Positions 1 to 8,543 of a stretch of DNA of 64,000 bases are shown piece by piece. The position numbers were made by a program, and so were the translations under genes. The notes below the pieces were generated by a model. That model was not told the DNA's origin and made no database searches. It saw only the letters and a list, made by a program, of their open reading frames with translations. Numbering within the stretch: position 1 is the first letter of the stretch; the number at the start of each line of letters is the position of its first letter. This stretch comes from Streptosporangium album (GTDB lineage: Bacteria > Actinomycetota > Actinomycetes > Streptosporangiales > Streptosporangiaceae). The stretch spans positions 3,038,001 to 3,102,000 of the forward strand of contig NZ_JACHJU010000001.1 in the NCBI RefSeq assembly GCF_014203795.1, written 5' to 3'.

Positions 1-615
1 CCGCGCCTCGGCCAGCACGCGGTAGCGGACGACCGGGCTGATGCCGGGGCCCAGCAACGCCGCGGCGGCCGGGGCGTCCAGCCCCTTCACCTCCAGCTCC
101 GCCATTCCCGGCGCGGTGAAGGGCTCCCGTGCGGCGATGACCAGCGCGACCCCTTCGGCGTCCAGCCGCCGTGCGGCGAACAGCAGGGCGTCGGTCGAGG
201 CCCGGTCCAGCCACTGGGCGTCGTCCACCAGCACCAGCAGCGGGCCGTCCTCGGCCAGCTCCGACAGCAGGGAGAGCACGGCCAGACCGACCAGCAACCG
301 GTCCCCTGCCTCCACGGAGGCCAGCCCGAACGCGGCCCGCAGCGCCCGCTCCTGCTGCTCGGGCAGCGCCCCGACCCGGTCGAACACCGGCCGGAGCAGC
401 AGGTGCAGCCCGGCGAACGGCAGTTCGGCCTCCGACTCCACCCCGGTCCCGCGGATCACCCGCAGGCCCTCGGCGACGCCGGCCGCGTAGTCCAGCAGCG
501 CCGTCTTGCCGATCCCCGGCTCACCCCGGACGAGCAGGGCGCCGCTCCGGCCCTCCCGGGAGTCCGCCAGCAACCGGTCGATGACGGCCTGCTCGGCGCC
601 CCTCCCATGCAACAT
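1..615 (-). CDS. LuxR-family (LAL-type) ATP-binding transcriptional regulator, N-terminal part
   Basis: The frame is open from an ATG at 615 to the window edge, so only about 205 N-terminal residues are present. The product carries a P-loop near residue 30 (RGEPGIGKTALL) and a Walker B stretch near residue 125 (LLVLVDDAQWLD), the usual start of large LuxR-family regulators with an AAA/NACHT-like ATPase and a C-terminal LuxR helix-turn-helix. The HTH lies outside the window, so the class is inferred from the N-terminal half. The start lies immediately inside the coding block, with the convergent-side neighbour (LCP protein) ending 26 bp upstream on the same strand. Confidence 0.8.
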   Translation of the reverse strand, partial: MLHGRGAEQAVIDRLLADSREGRSGALLVRGEPGIGKTALLDYAAGVAEGLRVIRGTGVESEAELPFAGLHLLLRPVFDRVGALPEQQERALRAAFGLASVEAGDRLLVGLAVLSLLSELAEDGPLLVLVDDAQWLDRASTDALLFAARRLDAEGVALVIAAREPFTAPGMAELEVKGLDAPAAAALLGPGISPVVRYRVLAEAR

Positions 616-640
616 GCCTTAAACCCTACTTAAAGGACGA

Positions 641-2077
641 TCAGGCGCCCGCGCAGGAGTCGTGGGTGGCGTCGAAGCCCTTGAGGCTGTCGGTGTCGTC
701 CTGCCGGAGGGGCTTGATCCCCTTCCAGTCGTCGCCGATCGTCAGGATGAGCCGCGCCGTGGTGGCCCGGGGCACGGACAGGCCGGTGGACGCGAGCAGG
801 TCACGGGTGAGGGTCGGCGCTCCGGGAGCGCCGTTCGGCGAGTAGGCGATCGTGGTCTTCCGGTACGGCTTGCGCGGCGCATCGCCGATCTTGGCGATGT
901 GGTAGCCCCGCTCCTCCAGCTGGACGGCCACCAGCGAGGCCAGGCCGGAGCGGCTGGTCCCGTTGCGCACCTCGACCTGGATCTTCGACCGGGACACCTT
1001 GGACTGGCCGCCCTTGACCCCGGAACCGGCGACCGTCTTGTCCCGGGCGACGATCTGGAAGAGCTTCTTGCTCTGCGGCTCGACCCACTCCACCCGGCCG
1101 GGGTAGGTGACCGAGTAGCGCCAGGGGGTGGTGATGAAGTGGATCTGCCCGGCGGCCAGGCCCTGGGCGCTGGTCGCCAGGTCCTTCATGACGAGGGGGG
1201 TGAGCCCGGGGTCGGTGGTGACGGACTTGGTGGCCGCGTCGAGGAAGCCGAAGAGCCTCGTGGGGTCGGTGAGCGTCTCGCCGCTCATCACCTTCTTGAC
1301 CATGGACGCGATGAACATCTGCTGGCGCTGGATGCGTCCGATGTCGGAGCCGTCGCCCAGGCTGTAGCGGGCCCGGACGTAACCCAGAGCCTGCTCGCCC
1401 TTGAGCGTCTGCCGGCCCGCGGGCAGGGTGAGCAGGGCCTTCTTGTCGTGGATCGGCTCGGGCACGCAGACCTCGACCCCGCCGACCGCGTCGACCATGC
1501 CCTTGAAACCGGTGAAGTCGACCTTCACGAAGTGGTCGATGTGGATGCCGGTGAGCGACTCGATCGTCTTCCAGGTGCAGGTGATGCCGCCGGAGTTGAA
1601 CGATTCGTTGATCATTCCCAGATGTGCCCGCTGACCGGGGAGCCCCGGCTTGGCCCGGCACTCCGGGAGCTGGACCATCGAGTCCCGGGGGAAGCTGACG
1701 ACCATAGCGTTGTCCCGTTTCGGCGAGATGTGCGCGAGCATGATCGTGTCGGTCCGCTCGCCCGGGAACTTGCCGTACTTGGCGTTCTTGCCGCCACGCT
1801 GGTCCGACCCGACGACCAGGACGTTCAGCGCCTTGGTCGCCGTCTTGACCGGGCGGGTGCCCAGGTCCTCCTTCGGGACGTCGATGTGTTTGACGTTCCC
1901 GGCCAGCTTGGCGTAGACCCCGCCCACCGTCGCCGCCACCGCCACCGCGATGACGGTGACCACCGCCACCACCCACCACAGCCACCTGCGGCGGCGCGGG
2001 CGTGGGCTCCGCTTCGCGGGCCCGGTGGGTGCGTCGATCAACCCGCTGCTCACGTGACTCCTGATGGGATGGGCCAT
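641..2077 (-). CDS. LytR-CpsA-Psr (LCP) family cell-wall glycopolymer ligase with LytR_C domain
   Basis: 478 residues. A basic cytoplasmic N-terminus (RPRRRRW) is followed by one membrane segment at about residues 33-53, so the rest is outside the cell. The LCP catalytic domain is clear: NVLVVGSDQRGG, ERTDTIMLAHI, VSFPRDSMV and later YVRARYSLGDGSDIGRIQRQ with the conserved arginines that bind polyprenyl pyrophosphate. A C-terminal LytR_C domain (IQVEVRNGTSRSGLA) follows. LCP proteins attach teichoic acid-like or arabinogalactan-type polymers to peptidoglycan; which polymer cannot be told here. Transcribed divergently from the acetyltransferase at 2268. Confidence 0.93.
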   Translation of the reverse strand: MAHPIRSHVSSGLIDAPTGPAKRSPRPRRRRWLWWVVAVVTVIAVAVAATVGGVYAKLAGNVKHIDVPKEDLGTRPVKTATKALNVLVVGSDQRGGKNAKYGKFPGERTDTIMLAHISPKRDNAMVVSFPRDSMVQLPECRAKPGLPGQRAHLGMINESFNSGGITCTWKTIESLTGIHIDHFVKVDFTGFKGMVDAVGGVEVCVPEPIHDKKALLTLPAGRQTLKGEQALGYVRARYSLGDGSDIGRIQRQQMFIASMVKKVMSGETLTDPTRLFGFLDAATKSVTTDPGLTPLVMKDLATSAQGLAAGQIHFITTPWRYSVTYPGRVEWVEPQSKKLFQIVARDKTVAGSGVKGGQSKVSRSKIQVEVRNGTSRSGLASLVAVQLEERGYHIAKIGDAPRKPYRKTTIAYSPNGAPGAPTLTRDLLASTGLSVPRATTARLILTIGDDWKGIKPLRQDDTDSLKGFDATHDSCAGA

Positions 2078-2131
2078 GGCATGCGCCCATGGCTGAGGAG
2101 CCGGATTCCGGCCGTCGCCGAGTGTACTAAT

Positions 2132-2144
2132 CCTCTATAAGAGG
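2132..2144. promoter_or_regulatory. Palindrome in the LCP/GNAT divergent control region
   Basis: CCTCTATAAGAGG is a 13-bp perfect palindrome in the 190-bp gap between the divergent LCP and acetyltransferase genes, in a stretch (2121-2180) much richer in A/T than its surroundings. It may be an operator or lie at a promoter for either gene. No paired -35/-10 can be assigned with confidence. Confidence 0.35.
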
Positions 2145-2267
2145 CAGATAAGAACCCGCAATTATCCCTTCTGTGACAGATCATCCAGTAAGGGGGAATC
2201 GGCGAAATCCGCCCCCGCAGCGGGCTGTCCGGCTGACCGTTTCGCGGGTCTCTGTTACGATCCGCCG

Positions 2268-2780
2268 ATGATTATCCGAGATGGCGGGCCTGATGATGTC
2301 CCGGCGGTCCTGCAGATGTTCGACAGCGCGGTGGCATGGCTGACCGCGCAGGGCCGTACCGGCCAGTGGGGCAGCGTGCCGTTCTCCACCGACCCGGTCC
2401 GTGTCGAGCGGGTCACCTCCTGGGCGGCCGACGGCGGGATGCGCATCGCCGAGATCGACGGCGAGCCGGCCGGATGCCTGGTCGTCGGACCCGCGATGAC
2501 GTACGTCTCCCCGGCCCCCGAGCCGGAGCTGTACGTCCAGGTCCTGGTCATCGACCAGCGGTTCCACGGCCATGGCGTCGGCTCCGTCCTGCTGGAGCGC
2601 GCCGTCGCCGAGGCGGTGGGGCAGGGGGTCTCGCTGGTCAGGGTCGACTGCTACGCCGGCGACGACGGCCGGCTGGTGAAGTACTACGAGAGCCAGGGCT
2701 TCACCAGGGCCGAGACCTTCATGGTCGGCGAGTGGCCCGGTCAGGTCCTCCAGATGCGCCTCCCCGCCGGAACCGCCTGA
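2268..2780 (+). CDS. GNAT-family N-acetyltransferase
   Basis: 170 residues, the full length of a single GNAT domain. It starts MIIRDGGPDDVPAVLQMF, the usual first strand and helix, and has the acetyl-CoA motif A region at about residues 96-118 (VLVIDQRFHGHGVGSVLLE, Q/R-x-x-G-x-G/A type) followed by YYESQGFTRAETF, the typical C-terminal strand-helix. The acceptor substrate cannot be predicted. It stands alone between the LCP gene (divergent) and the GH16-like gene (convergent). Confidence 0.9.
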   Translation: MIIRDGGPDDVPAVLQMFDSAVAWLTAQGRTGQWGSVPFSTDPVRVERVTSWAADGGMRIAEIDGEPAGCLVVGPAMTYVSPAPEPELYVQVLVIDQRFHGHGVGSVLLERAVAEAVGQGVSLVRVDCYAGDDGRLVKYYESQGFTRAETFMVGEWPGQVLQMRLPAGTA

Positions 2781-2873
2781 CCTCGGGGACATGCCGGAGT
2801 TCGCCGGGCGGTCCAGAGCGGGGCGCCCGTCTCTCCGGCGGGCAGAAGCAGCGGCCGGCCATCGCCCGTGACC

Positions 2874-3728
2874 TCATCCCGCGTCGCCTGAGCCCAGCGG
2901 GTAGATGCGGAGCCAGTCGACCTCCATCCAGGCCTCTCCCGGGCTGCCGTGACCGGGGAACCAGTCCAGTTGCAGGCAGGGCGACATCGTGTTCCGGACC
3001 GACCTGGACGAGCGGAACCATTCCTGCCCGTCGAGGTAGCCGACCACCCCGCTGGGGCTGTTCTCCACCGCGTAGGTGTGCCAGTCGGTCATGTCCACCT
3101 CGGAGTAGGACTGCTCCTCCCCCTCGGGGGTCTGCAGGTAGAAGTTCGCCCGCCACTTGCCCGGCCGGTCCATGACTCCGAGGAAGTCGATCTCCTCACC
3201 GGTGGTGCTCTGCACGCCCCCGCCGCCACTGTCCGGCCACAGCAGGGCGATGGGATGGTAGGAATCCGCTCCCTCGTACATGCGGACACGGGTCTCCCAG
3301 CGTCCGTACGTCCGGCTGTGGCGGGCGCCCAGCCCGGCCGTGGTGCCGTCGGCGCGGCCGTACAGGTAGAGCGACCCCTTCCCGATGAAAAGCTGGTCGG
3401 GAGAGCGCCGGCCCTTGTTGTCGTGCCCGGGCGAGTCGTAGACCACCCAGTCGGCCGGGTCGAGGTAGTCGTCGAACTCCGCACACCAGACCGGCGTTCC
3501 CCAGCCGTGGGTGCCGGCGGCGCTGGGCTCACCGGACGGTCCGCTCGGCTCGGCCGGGTCGGGTGAGCCGGTGGAGTCGACGGAGCCCGTGAGATCGGCG
3601 GAGGGAGAGCAGGGAGCCGCTCCGGCGGTGCCGGAGGTCACCTCACCCTGCGCGGCGCTGAGGGTGCCCACCGTCAGCGTGACCACCATGCTCAGTACGG
3701 CCAGCCGTACGTGCGATCGAGAGATCAT
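2874..3728 (-). CDS. Secreted GH16-like beta-glycan hydrolase homologue with altered active site
   Basis: 284 residues from ATG 3728, which overlaps the upstream stop codon as ATGA. A signal peptide (residues about 1-27, ending around LSAAQG) and a Ser/Pro linker precede a GH16 (laminarinase/lichenase-like) fold: W-CAEFDDYLD start, SRTYGRWETRVRMYEG, and C-terminal WFPGHGSPGEAWMEVDWLRIY. The family signature E-x-D-x-x-E reads E179-I-D181-F-L-G184: the nucleophile Glu and the Asp are kept, but the acid/base Glu is Gly. It may therefore bind rather than cleave glycan. Last gene of the minus-strand envelope cluster. Confidence 0.8.
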   Translation of the reverse strand: MISRSHVRLAVLSMVVTLTVGTLSAAQGEVTSGTAGAAPCSPSADLTGSVDSTGSPDPAEPSGPSGEPSAAGTHGWGTPVWCAEFDDYLDPADWVVYDSPGHDNKGRRSPDQLFIGKGSLYLYGRADGTTAGLGARHSRTYGRWETRVRMYEGADSYHPIALLWPDSGGGGVQSTTGEEIDFLGVMDRPGKWRANFYLQTPEGEEQSYSEVDMTDWHTYAVENSPSGVVGYLDGQEWFRSSRSVRNTMSPCLQLDWFPGHGSPGEAWMEVDWLRIYPLGSGDAG

Positions 3729-4840
3729 GATTTCTTCTCCCAGGATCTGGCGCAGAGCGACGACGGACTGAAGCTCCAGCAGCCGGCCCTGACCGGTGCC
3801 GGAGCCCACGGGACGGACGCGCTCGGCAGAAGGACGGGACGGGCCGGGGGCGGCGCGAAGGCCCACTGAGGCACCGTCCGCTGTTTGGCGTTCAACGGGT
3901 CCGCGGCGAACAAGGTGCGGCTGCGCCATGGCGCGAGACTCCAGCACGAGGCGTCCTGAGACAGGCACAGGTCCGTGGAGGAGACGTGTGCCAGCGGTGG
4001 CAGCGGAAGGACGGCCCGGACCGCTGGGGACGGCAGCGCGTTGAGAGGCTGGGGAGTCTCCGGTTCCGCCGCCGGCTTCTCGACGCGGGCGTCAGGAACG
4101 GGGGTGGTGGTCGGGCCCGCCGTGGGCCGTGCCGTCTGTGCCGGCGGAACCGGTTTCAGAGGTGCGGACTGCGGAACCGTGCGGGGGGTGTCGCCGGTCG
4201 GGCTCGGCGCGGCCCTGGCCGGCTCCTTCGTCGCCGCCGGCTTGGACGTGGGGCGCGGAGTGGCGGGCCGGGGCGCCGTGCGCCTGGCGCTGGGGGCCGG
4301 ATCCGGCGCGGGTCCCGACGTCTCCTTCGGGGAGGCCGGTGCGGTGGTCACACCCCGCTGGGCCGTGTGCGCGGGCGCGGGATCGTCGTTTGAGGCCGGA
4401 CCCGGGGTGGCGGAGGGCGGGGCCGTGGTGGGAGCGGTGGGCTTGTCGCTCTTGTCGGGCGCTGGAGGGTCGCTTCTGGCCGGTACCGGGTCCGGTGTCC
4501 CGTCGGCTCCGGAGATTTTCGCCCGCGCCGAGGTGCTCTTGACCGGTGATCGCATCTGCTCCGTCGTCGGCGTTTCCTGGGCCCGCGCGACCTCCGGCGG
4601 TCTCTCCTCGGCGTCGGCGGACTCGTCGTCCGGTGGGACCTCCACGCGTGAGAGCGAGGGCTGCTCGGCCATGACGGGAGGGTCGGCCGCCGGTGCGGTC
4701 GTCGCCGAGGTGCCGGACCAGCCGGGATCCGCCATGGCGGACCAGGGCTGGGCGATGATCGCGCCGGTCGTCGCGGACACCCCTGCCAGGAGGAGACCGG
4801 AGACCAGGGTGACGCGCCGGGGTGAGTTGCGTGGGGGCAT
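3725..4840 (-). CDS. Proline/threonine-rich exported protein of unknown function
   Basis: 371 residues from ATG 4840, with a good ribosome site (GAGGAAG) 7 bp upstream. After a short basic start (MPPRNSPRRVTLVSGLLLAG) comes a hydrophobic segment at about residues 9-28 that should act as signal peptide or anchor. Residues about 50-290 are low-complexity Pro/Ala/Thr/Ser, a typical wall-spanning stalk. The last 90 residues are less repetitive and contain three to four Cys (STDLCLSQDASCW, GCWSFSPSSLC), suggesting a small disulfide-bonded head. It overlaps the GH16 start by 4 bp, so the two are probably co-translated. No family recognised. Confidence 0.7.
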   Translation of the reverse strand: MPPRNSPRRVTLVSGLLLAGVSATTGAIIAQPWSAMADPGWSGTSATTAPAADPPVMAEQPSLSRVEVPPDDESADAEERPPEVARAQETPTTEQMRSPVKSTSARAKISGADGTPDPVPARSDPPAPDKSDKPTAPTTAPPSATPGPASNDDPAPAHTAQRGVTTAPASPKETSGPAPDPAPSARRTAPRPATPRPTSKPAATKEPARAAPSPTGDTPRTVPQSAPLKPVPPAQTARPTAGPTTTPVPDARVEKPAAEPETPQPLNALPSPAVRAVLPLPPLAHVSSTDLCLSQDASCWSLAPWRSRTLFAADPLNAKQRTVPQWAFAPPPARPVLLPSASVPWAPAPVRAGCWSFSPSSLCARSWEKKS

Positions 4841-4857
4841 GAACGGTCTTCCTCGGA

Positions 4858-5610
4858 CTAGGGGGTGGGCTCGGGGCCGGAGAGGGGCTTCCATCCCGCC
4901 GCGGTGAACTCGGGAGTGCCGGGCATGGCGACCTCGGGCGCCGCGGTGGCGGCGGGGTCGGGGATGTTGACCCAGTCGCCCACGCCGCGCATGCCGGGTT
5001 CCCAGGTCATGAGCAGGCTCATGGCGTACGGGCTGGAGTAGGTCGGGTCGGTGTCCTGGGTGCCCTTGGTCGCCGTCACCTGGACCAGAAGGGAGACCTG
5101 GACCTGGTCCTTGGCGCGGGTCTGCCACTGGACCCCGATCGTCTTCGTCTGCATGGCGGCCCCGTCGGGGAGCTTCCCGGCCTTGGGCAGCCCGAGGGTC
5201 TCGCGCCACCCGGCGACGGCGGCCCGCGCCCCGGCCCGGGCCGCGTCCTGCTGCTCCGGCGGAGCGTACAGAACCGCTGCCTGCTCGGCCTGGACGGCGT
5301 CCAGCGTCCACGCCGCCTCCAGCGCGGCCGCCGCCGCCGAGACCGCCCCCAGGTCGGTGTGGGGGAACCCGACGGGATAGCCGCCGTCGCCCTTGTAGCC
5401 GGAGGGCGGAGCGAGCGCGACGGTGCCGGAGGTGGCGTCCACGGTCCGGGCCGTCGTGGGGACGGGTGCCGGCCGGAGGAGCTGCCACCCGCCGACCGCC
5501 AGGAGGATCGCCCCCACGATCGAGACGACCACGATGATCATCCGCCGGGAGCCACGCCCAGGAGGGCCCAGATCCCAGTCGAGCACGGGGTCCTCGGACA
5601 TTGGCGACAC
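4858..5610 (-). CDS. Bitopic membrane protein with possible NTF2/VirB8-like extracytoplasmic domain
   Basis: 250 residues from GTG 5610 (ATG 5601 is an alternative). The GTG overlaps the last base of the ParA stop codon. Residues about 24-44 form one membrane helix (MIIVVVSIVGAILLAVGGW) with a short cytoplasmic tail. The outside domain, a helix-rich part with ALEAAWTLDAVQ then strands ending LLMTWEPGMRGVGDWVN, has the look of the NTF2-like fold seen in VirB8/TcpC-type secretion proteins. That comparison is by eye only. Its position right after a MinD-like ATPase supports a role in a membrane assembly. Confidence 0.65.
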   Translation of the reverse strand: MSPMSEDPVLDWDLGPPGRGSRRMIIVVVSIVGAILLAVGGWQLLRPAPVPTTARTVDATSGTVALAPPSGYKGDGGYPVGFPHTDLGAVSAAAAALEAAWTLDAVQAEQAAVLYAPPEQQDAARAGARAAVAGWRETLGLPKAGKLPDGAAMQTKTIGVQWQTRAKDQVQVSLLVQVTATKGTQDTDPTYSSPYAMSLLMTWEPGMRGVGDWVNIPDPAATAAPEVAMPGTPEFTAAGWKPLSGPEPTP

Positions 5611-6602
5611 TAGTGGCTCCGGTCGGGGCGCACGCCGAACGACTGGCCCGCGGCGGCCGCCAGACGCAGGTACGCGCCCCGGGTGGTGGACTGGAGACGG
5701 ACCAGGTCGACCTCCGCGCCCTCCTTGAGGTGAGGGTCGTAGGGAACGCGGATCACGGCGCGGCAGCGGGAGTTGAAATGGCGTTCCAGCAGCTCCACAT
5801 CCACGTCCGACTTGGCTTCCACGGCGTTCAGCACGACGATGGCGTTCTTGACCAGGTCCGCGTAGCCGTGGGCGGTGAGCCAGTCGAGTGTCGCGGCGGC
5901 CGAACTCGCTCCGTCCACCGCGACCAGGCTGACCAGCACGATCTGGTCGGCAAGCTCCAGCGTCGCCCCCATGGCCCCGTGCAGCAACCCGGTCCCGCAG
6001 TCGGTGATGCAGATCGAGTAGTAGCGCTCGATGAGCCCGGCGACCGTACGGTAGTCCTCGGCGTTGAACGCCTCGCTGACGGCGGGGTCGGTGTCGGACG
6101 CGAGGACCTCCAGCCGGGCGGGTGACTGGGAGGTGAAGGCCCGCGCGTCCGCGTAGCGGACGATGTGGGGGGCCTCGGCGAGCAGGGTGCGGATCGTCGC
6201 GGCCGTCTCGGATTTGACCTTGATACCGAGGGTTCCCCGGTCGGGGTTGGCGTCGATCGCGATGACCCGGTCACCCCGCAGAGAGGCCAGCGTGTTGCCC
6301 AGGGCCACGGTGGTCGTCGTCTTGCCGACCCCGCCCTTGAGACTCATGACCGCGATCCGGTGGTGCCCGCTCGCCACGGGGGCCTGGGCCTGGGCCATGA
6401 GCGTGCGGCGTTCGACCTCTGTGGCCGACTCCCCGGGGATGATCCTCCCACCGGAGAGCTGCCAGACAAGGCGCCGCCACCCGCCGGTGGGCTCGTGACG
6501 CCGGTTGATGAGCAGATGTTCGGCGGTGAGCGGAACCGTCTCCTGGAACTGCTCCGCCGTGGCCGGCGGCGAGGACTGGGTCTGCGGGGACGTGTCCGTC
6601 AT
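5610..6602 (-). CDS. MinD/ParA-family ATPase
   Basis: 330 residues from ATG 6602, preceded by AAAGGAC about 8 bp upstream. A 100-residue N-terminal extension leads into the deviant Walker A of the family (SLKGGVGKTTTT, signature Lys present), then VIAIDANPDRGTLG (Walker A' region) and YSICITDCGTGLLHG (Walker B region). Chromosome/plasmid ParA is less likely, since no parB is adjacent. The N-terminal extension and membrane-protein neighbours recall MinD-like ATPases tied to secretion systems (for example EspI of ESX-1), which is an inference. It would act at the cytoplasmic face for the neighbouring envelope proteins. Confidence 0.85.
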   Translation of the reverse strand: MTDTSPQTQSSPPATAEQFQETVPLTAEHLLINRRHEPTGGWRRLVWQLSGGRIIPGESATEVERRTLMAQAQAPVASGHHRIAVMSLKGGVGKTTTTVALGNTLASLRGDRVIAIDANPDRGTLGIKVKSETAATIRTLLAEAPHIVRYADARAFTSQSPARLEVLASDTDPAVSEAFNAEDYRTVAGLIERYYSICITDCGTGLLHGAMGATLELADQIVLVSLVAVDGASSAAATLDWLTAHGYADLVKNAIVVLNAVEAKSDVDVELLERHFNSRCRAVIRVPYDPHLKEGAEVDLVRLQSTTRGAYLRLAAAAGQSFGVRPDRSH

Positions 6603-6653
6603 GGCCAAGGGTCCTTTCGAAAGAACGTGCACAGAGCAGATGGGACGGAGCCG

Positions 6654-8543
6654 TCAGCAGGTGAGCCAGCGCACCGTCGTAGTGATCGAGTCGGTGGGGC
6701 CGTGGAAGGTCAGCGGAGCGGTGACAGTGGCGGGGACGCCGCACCAGCGGCGGATCCGGAGGGCGCGCAGGTTGATCACGTCCGTGCGCCCCTGCTTCAG
6801 GGTGCCGCTGGACGGGGTCACGGACAGCCCCGGTGCCGTTATCCGCCATTCCAGGGTCTTCTCGGAGACGGTGAGGAGCAGGCTGCCCTGACCGAACTCG
6901 TCCAGCGTCACCACGGGTGGGATCTGCACGCGTTCGGCGAGCCCGTTCTGGACGGCGGGGGCGGGGACGGCGTCACCGGTCGTGACGGTCTGGGTGGTGG
7001 AGGACTGCATGGCGCTCGGCGATCCCTGACCTCCGATGACGGGTCCCAGAAGGTTCATTCCCGTCACGGTGCCCGTCGCGCCCGCGACCACGATGATGGT
7101 GATCTTTATGGTCGTGCTCCGGACCCGTTCCCCCGCCCACGCGAGGGCCTCCGCGAACCGGACGCCGGGGCCGAACCGCACCCCTTCCGGCTCGCCGATC
7201 GATCCGGCGTACGCCTTGACCGCGGGCACCCGCGCGTCACCGGACCTGCCGGGGACGGCGGGGATGGCGGGGTTGGTGGCGGTCACGTCGTCCGTACGGG
7301 AAAGCACCTCACGCGCCCGCGCCTGGGAGAGCAGCGCGTCGTAGAGGGGGGTGTCATGTCCGGGTGCCGAAGGTGCCGAAGGTTCCGAAGGCGCCGGGGA
7401 TATCGGGGATGTCGGGGGCGCGGACGGCGGGCGGGTCCGGCGGGCCGGCAGGGACGGGAGCGTGGAGCGGTCCGGCAGCACGGGACGGTACGGAAGCGTG
7501 GAGCGGTCCGAACGGTCGGCGCGGCGCGGCCGGTCCGAGGGAGCAGGCCGGGCGGGGTGGTGGGGTGTGGAGCGGTCCGGCTGGACGGGAAGGTAGGGAA
7601 GCGTGGAGCGGTCCGAGCGGGCGGGTCTCACCGCCCTGCCGGGCTGGGTCTCCTCCTGCGGCCTCTCGGGGGCGCCGGGATCCGGTTTCGGGGCCGGTGT
7701 GGTGCCGACCCTGGGCAGGGGCAGCTTCACGGGGGGCGGGAGGGAGCCGAGGAGCCGTTTCCTCATCTTGGCGGTGAGGGGGGAGATCCTCGGGTTGGAG
7801 ATCATCTGCGGGACCGTGTAGCGGATGTTGATCGGCCGTATGCACGCGGAGCACGTGATCATGTGAGACAGCAGGTCCGTGCGGGCGCTCTCGAACTCGG
7901 CGGGCGAGAGCGTCCGCAGCTCCTCGGCCTCCTCGGATCTCTCGGGCTCCTCGGGCTCCTCGGGCTCGCCGAACTCCCCGGGCTCTGCGGGCTCCCCGAG
8001 TCCCCCGGGGAACAGGACGTCGGCCAGCGGGGAGAGCTCAGGACAGGTATGGCGGTCGTGAACGATGGCGTCCAGCCCGCTCACCAGGGTCTCGATCAGA
8101 TCCTGGGTGCGCGTCGCGAGCCTGGCGACCTCCTCCGCGGGCATCGCCAGGACGTGCGAGAGATCAACGGCTGTCAGTTCGTGGCGGTACATCAGCCTGA
8201 GCGTCTCGGTGCCCAACGGGTCGACGATCGTCCAGACGCGCGTTATCAGCCGGACGTCCGGCATACCCGGCCCGGACTCCGGCACGTACTGCTCCCGGTA
8301 TCCGGGGGCGGCGCGGCAGTCCTGCCGCAGCGCGGCCAGCAGCCGCCCCCGTGCCGTGATACCCCTGGGTGCCGGCTGGGCCTGGCAGGCGGCCAGCACG
8401 GAGGCGACCGCCGCCGGTGCCCGGTCCGGCGCCAGGTGGTAGACGGCATAGTCCATCAGGTGCGCGCCGTGCTCGCCCACCCAGGCCGCCGCCCCCTGGC
8501 CGGGACCGGGCACGGCGCGCCCAGCTCCAGGGGAGGTGCTCAT
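6654..8543 (-). CDS. Sigma-like / zinc-finger / transmembrane / BACON-domain regulatory protein
   Basis: 629 residues from ATG 8543, overlapping the upstream stop as ATGA. Residues about 25-190 look like a degenerate sigma-70-type region 2 and region 4 (LMYRHELTAVDLSHVLAMP is the HTH-like part). A Glu/Pro-rich linker leads to LLSHMITCSACIRP (about 230-245), an H-x3-C-x2-C pattern like anti-sigma ZAS domains. A long Pro/Arg-rich stalk follows, then one membrane helix (about 470-490, ITIIVVAGATGTVTGMNLLG) and an extracytoplasmic beta domain of BACON type near the C-terminus (SVTPSSGTLKQGRTD). It could pass an outside signal directly to transcription. Confidence 0.75.
   Translation of the reverse strand: MSTSPGAGRAVPGPGQGAAAWVGEHGAHLMDYAVYHLAPDRAPAAVASVLAACQAQPAPRGITARGRLLAALRQDCRAAPGYREQYVPESGPGMPDVRLITRVWTIVDPLGTETLRLMYRHELTAVDLSHVLAMPAEEVARLATRTQDLIETLVSGLDAIVHDRHTCPELSPLADVLFPGGLGEPAEPGEFGEPEEPEEPERSEEAEELRTLSPAEFESARTDLLSHMITCSACIRPINIRYTVPQMISNPRISPLTAKMRKRLLGSLPPPVKLPLPRVGTTPAPKPDPGAPERPQEETQPGRAVRPARSDRSTLPYLPVQPDRSTPHHPARPAPSDRPRRADRSDRSTLPYRPVLPDRSTLPSLPARRTRPPSAPPTSPISPAPSEPSAPSAPGHDTPLYDALLSQARAREVLSRTDDVTATNPAIPAVPGRSGDARVPAVKAYAGSIGEPEGVRFGPGVRFAEALAWAGERVRSTTIKITIIVVAGATGTVTGMNLLGPVIGGQGSPSAMQSSTTQTVTTGDAVPAPAVQNGLAERVQIPPVVTLDEFGQGSLLLTVSEKTLEWRITAPGLSVTPSSGTLKQGRTDVINLRALRIRRWCGVPATVTAPLTFHGPTDSITTTVRWLTC

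Noticed and set aside
2780-2873. ABC-signature-like SGGQKQRPAIARDL in the plus frame after the GNAT gene
   Set aside because: This short match to an ABC transporter signature (LSGGQKQR) is isolated, with no Walker motifs around it in the 90-bp gap; at most a tiny gene relic.
3725-5488. 587-residue minus-strand frame
   Set aside because: Only the part from 4840 down has a ribosome site and a signal segment; the upstream part overlaps the 250-residue gene in another frame and is Arg-rich shadow sequence.
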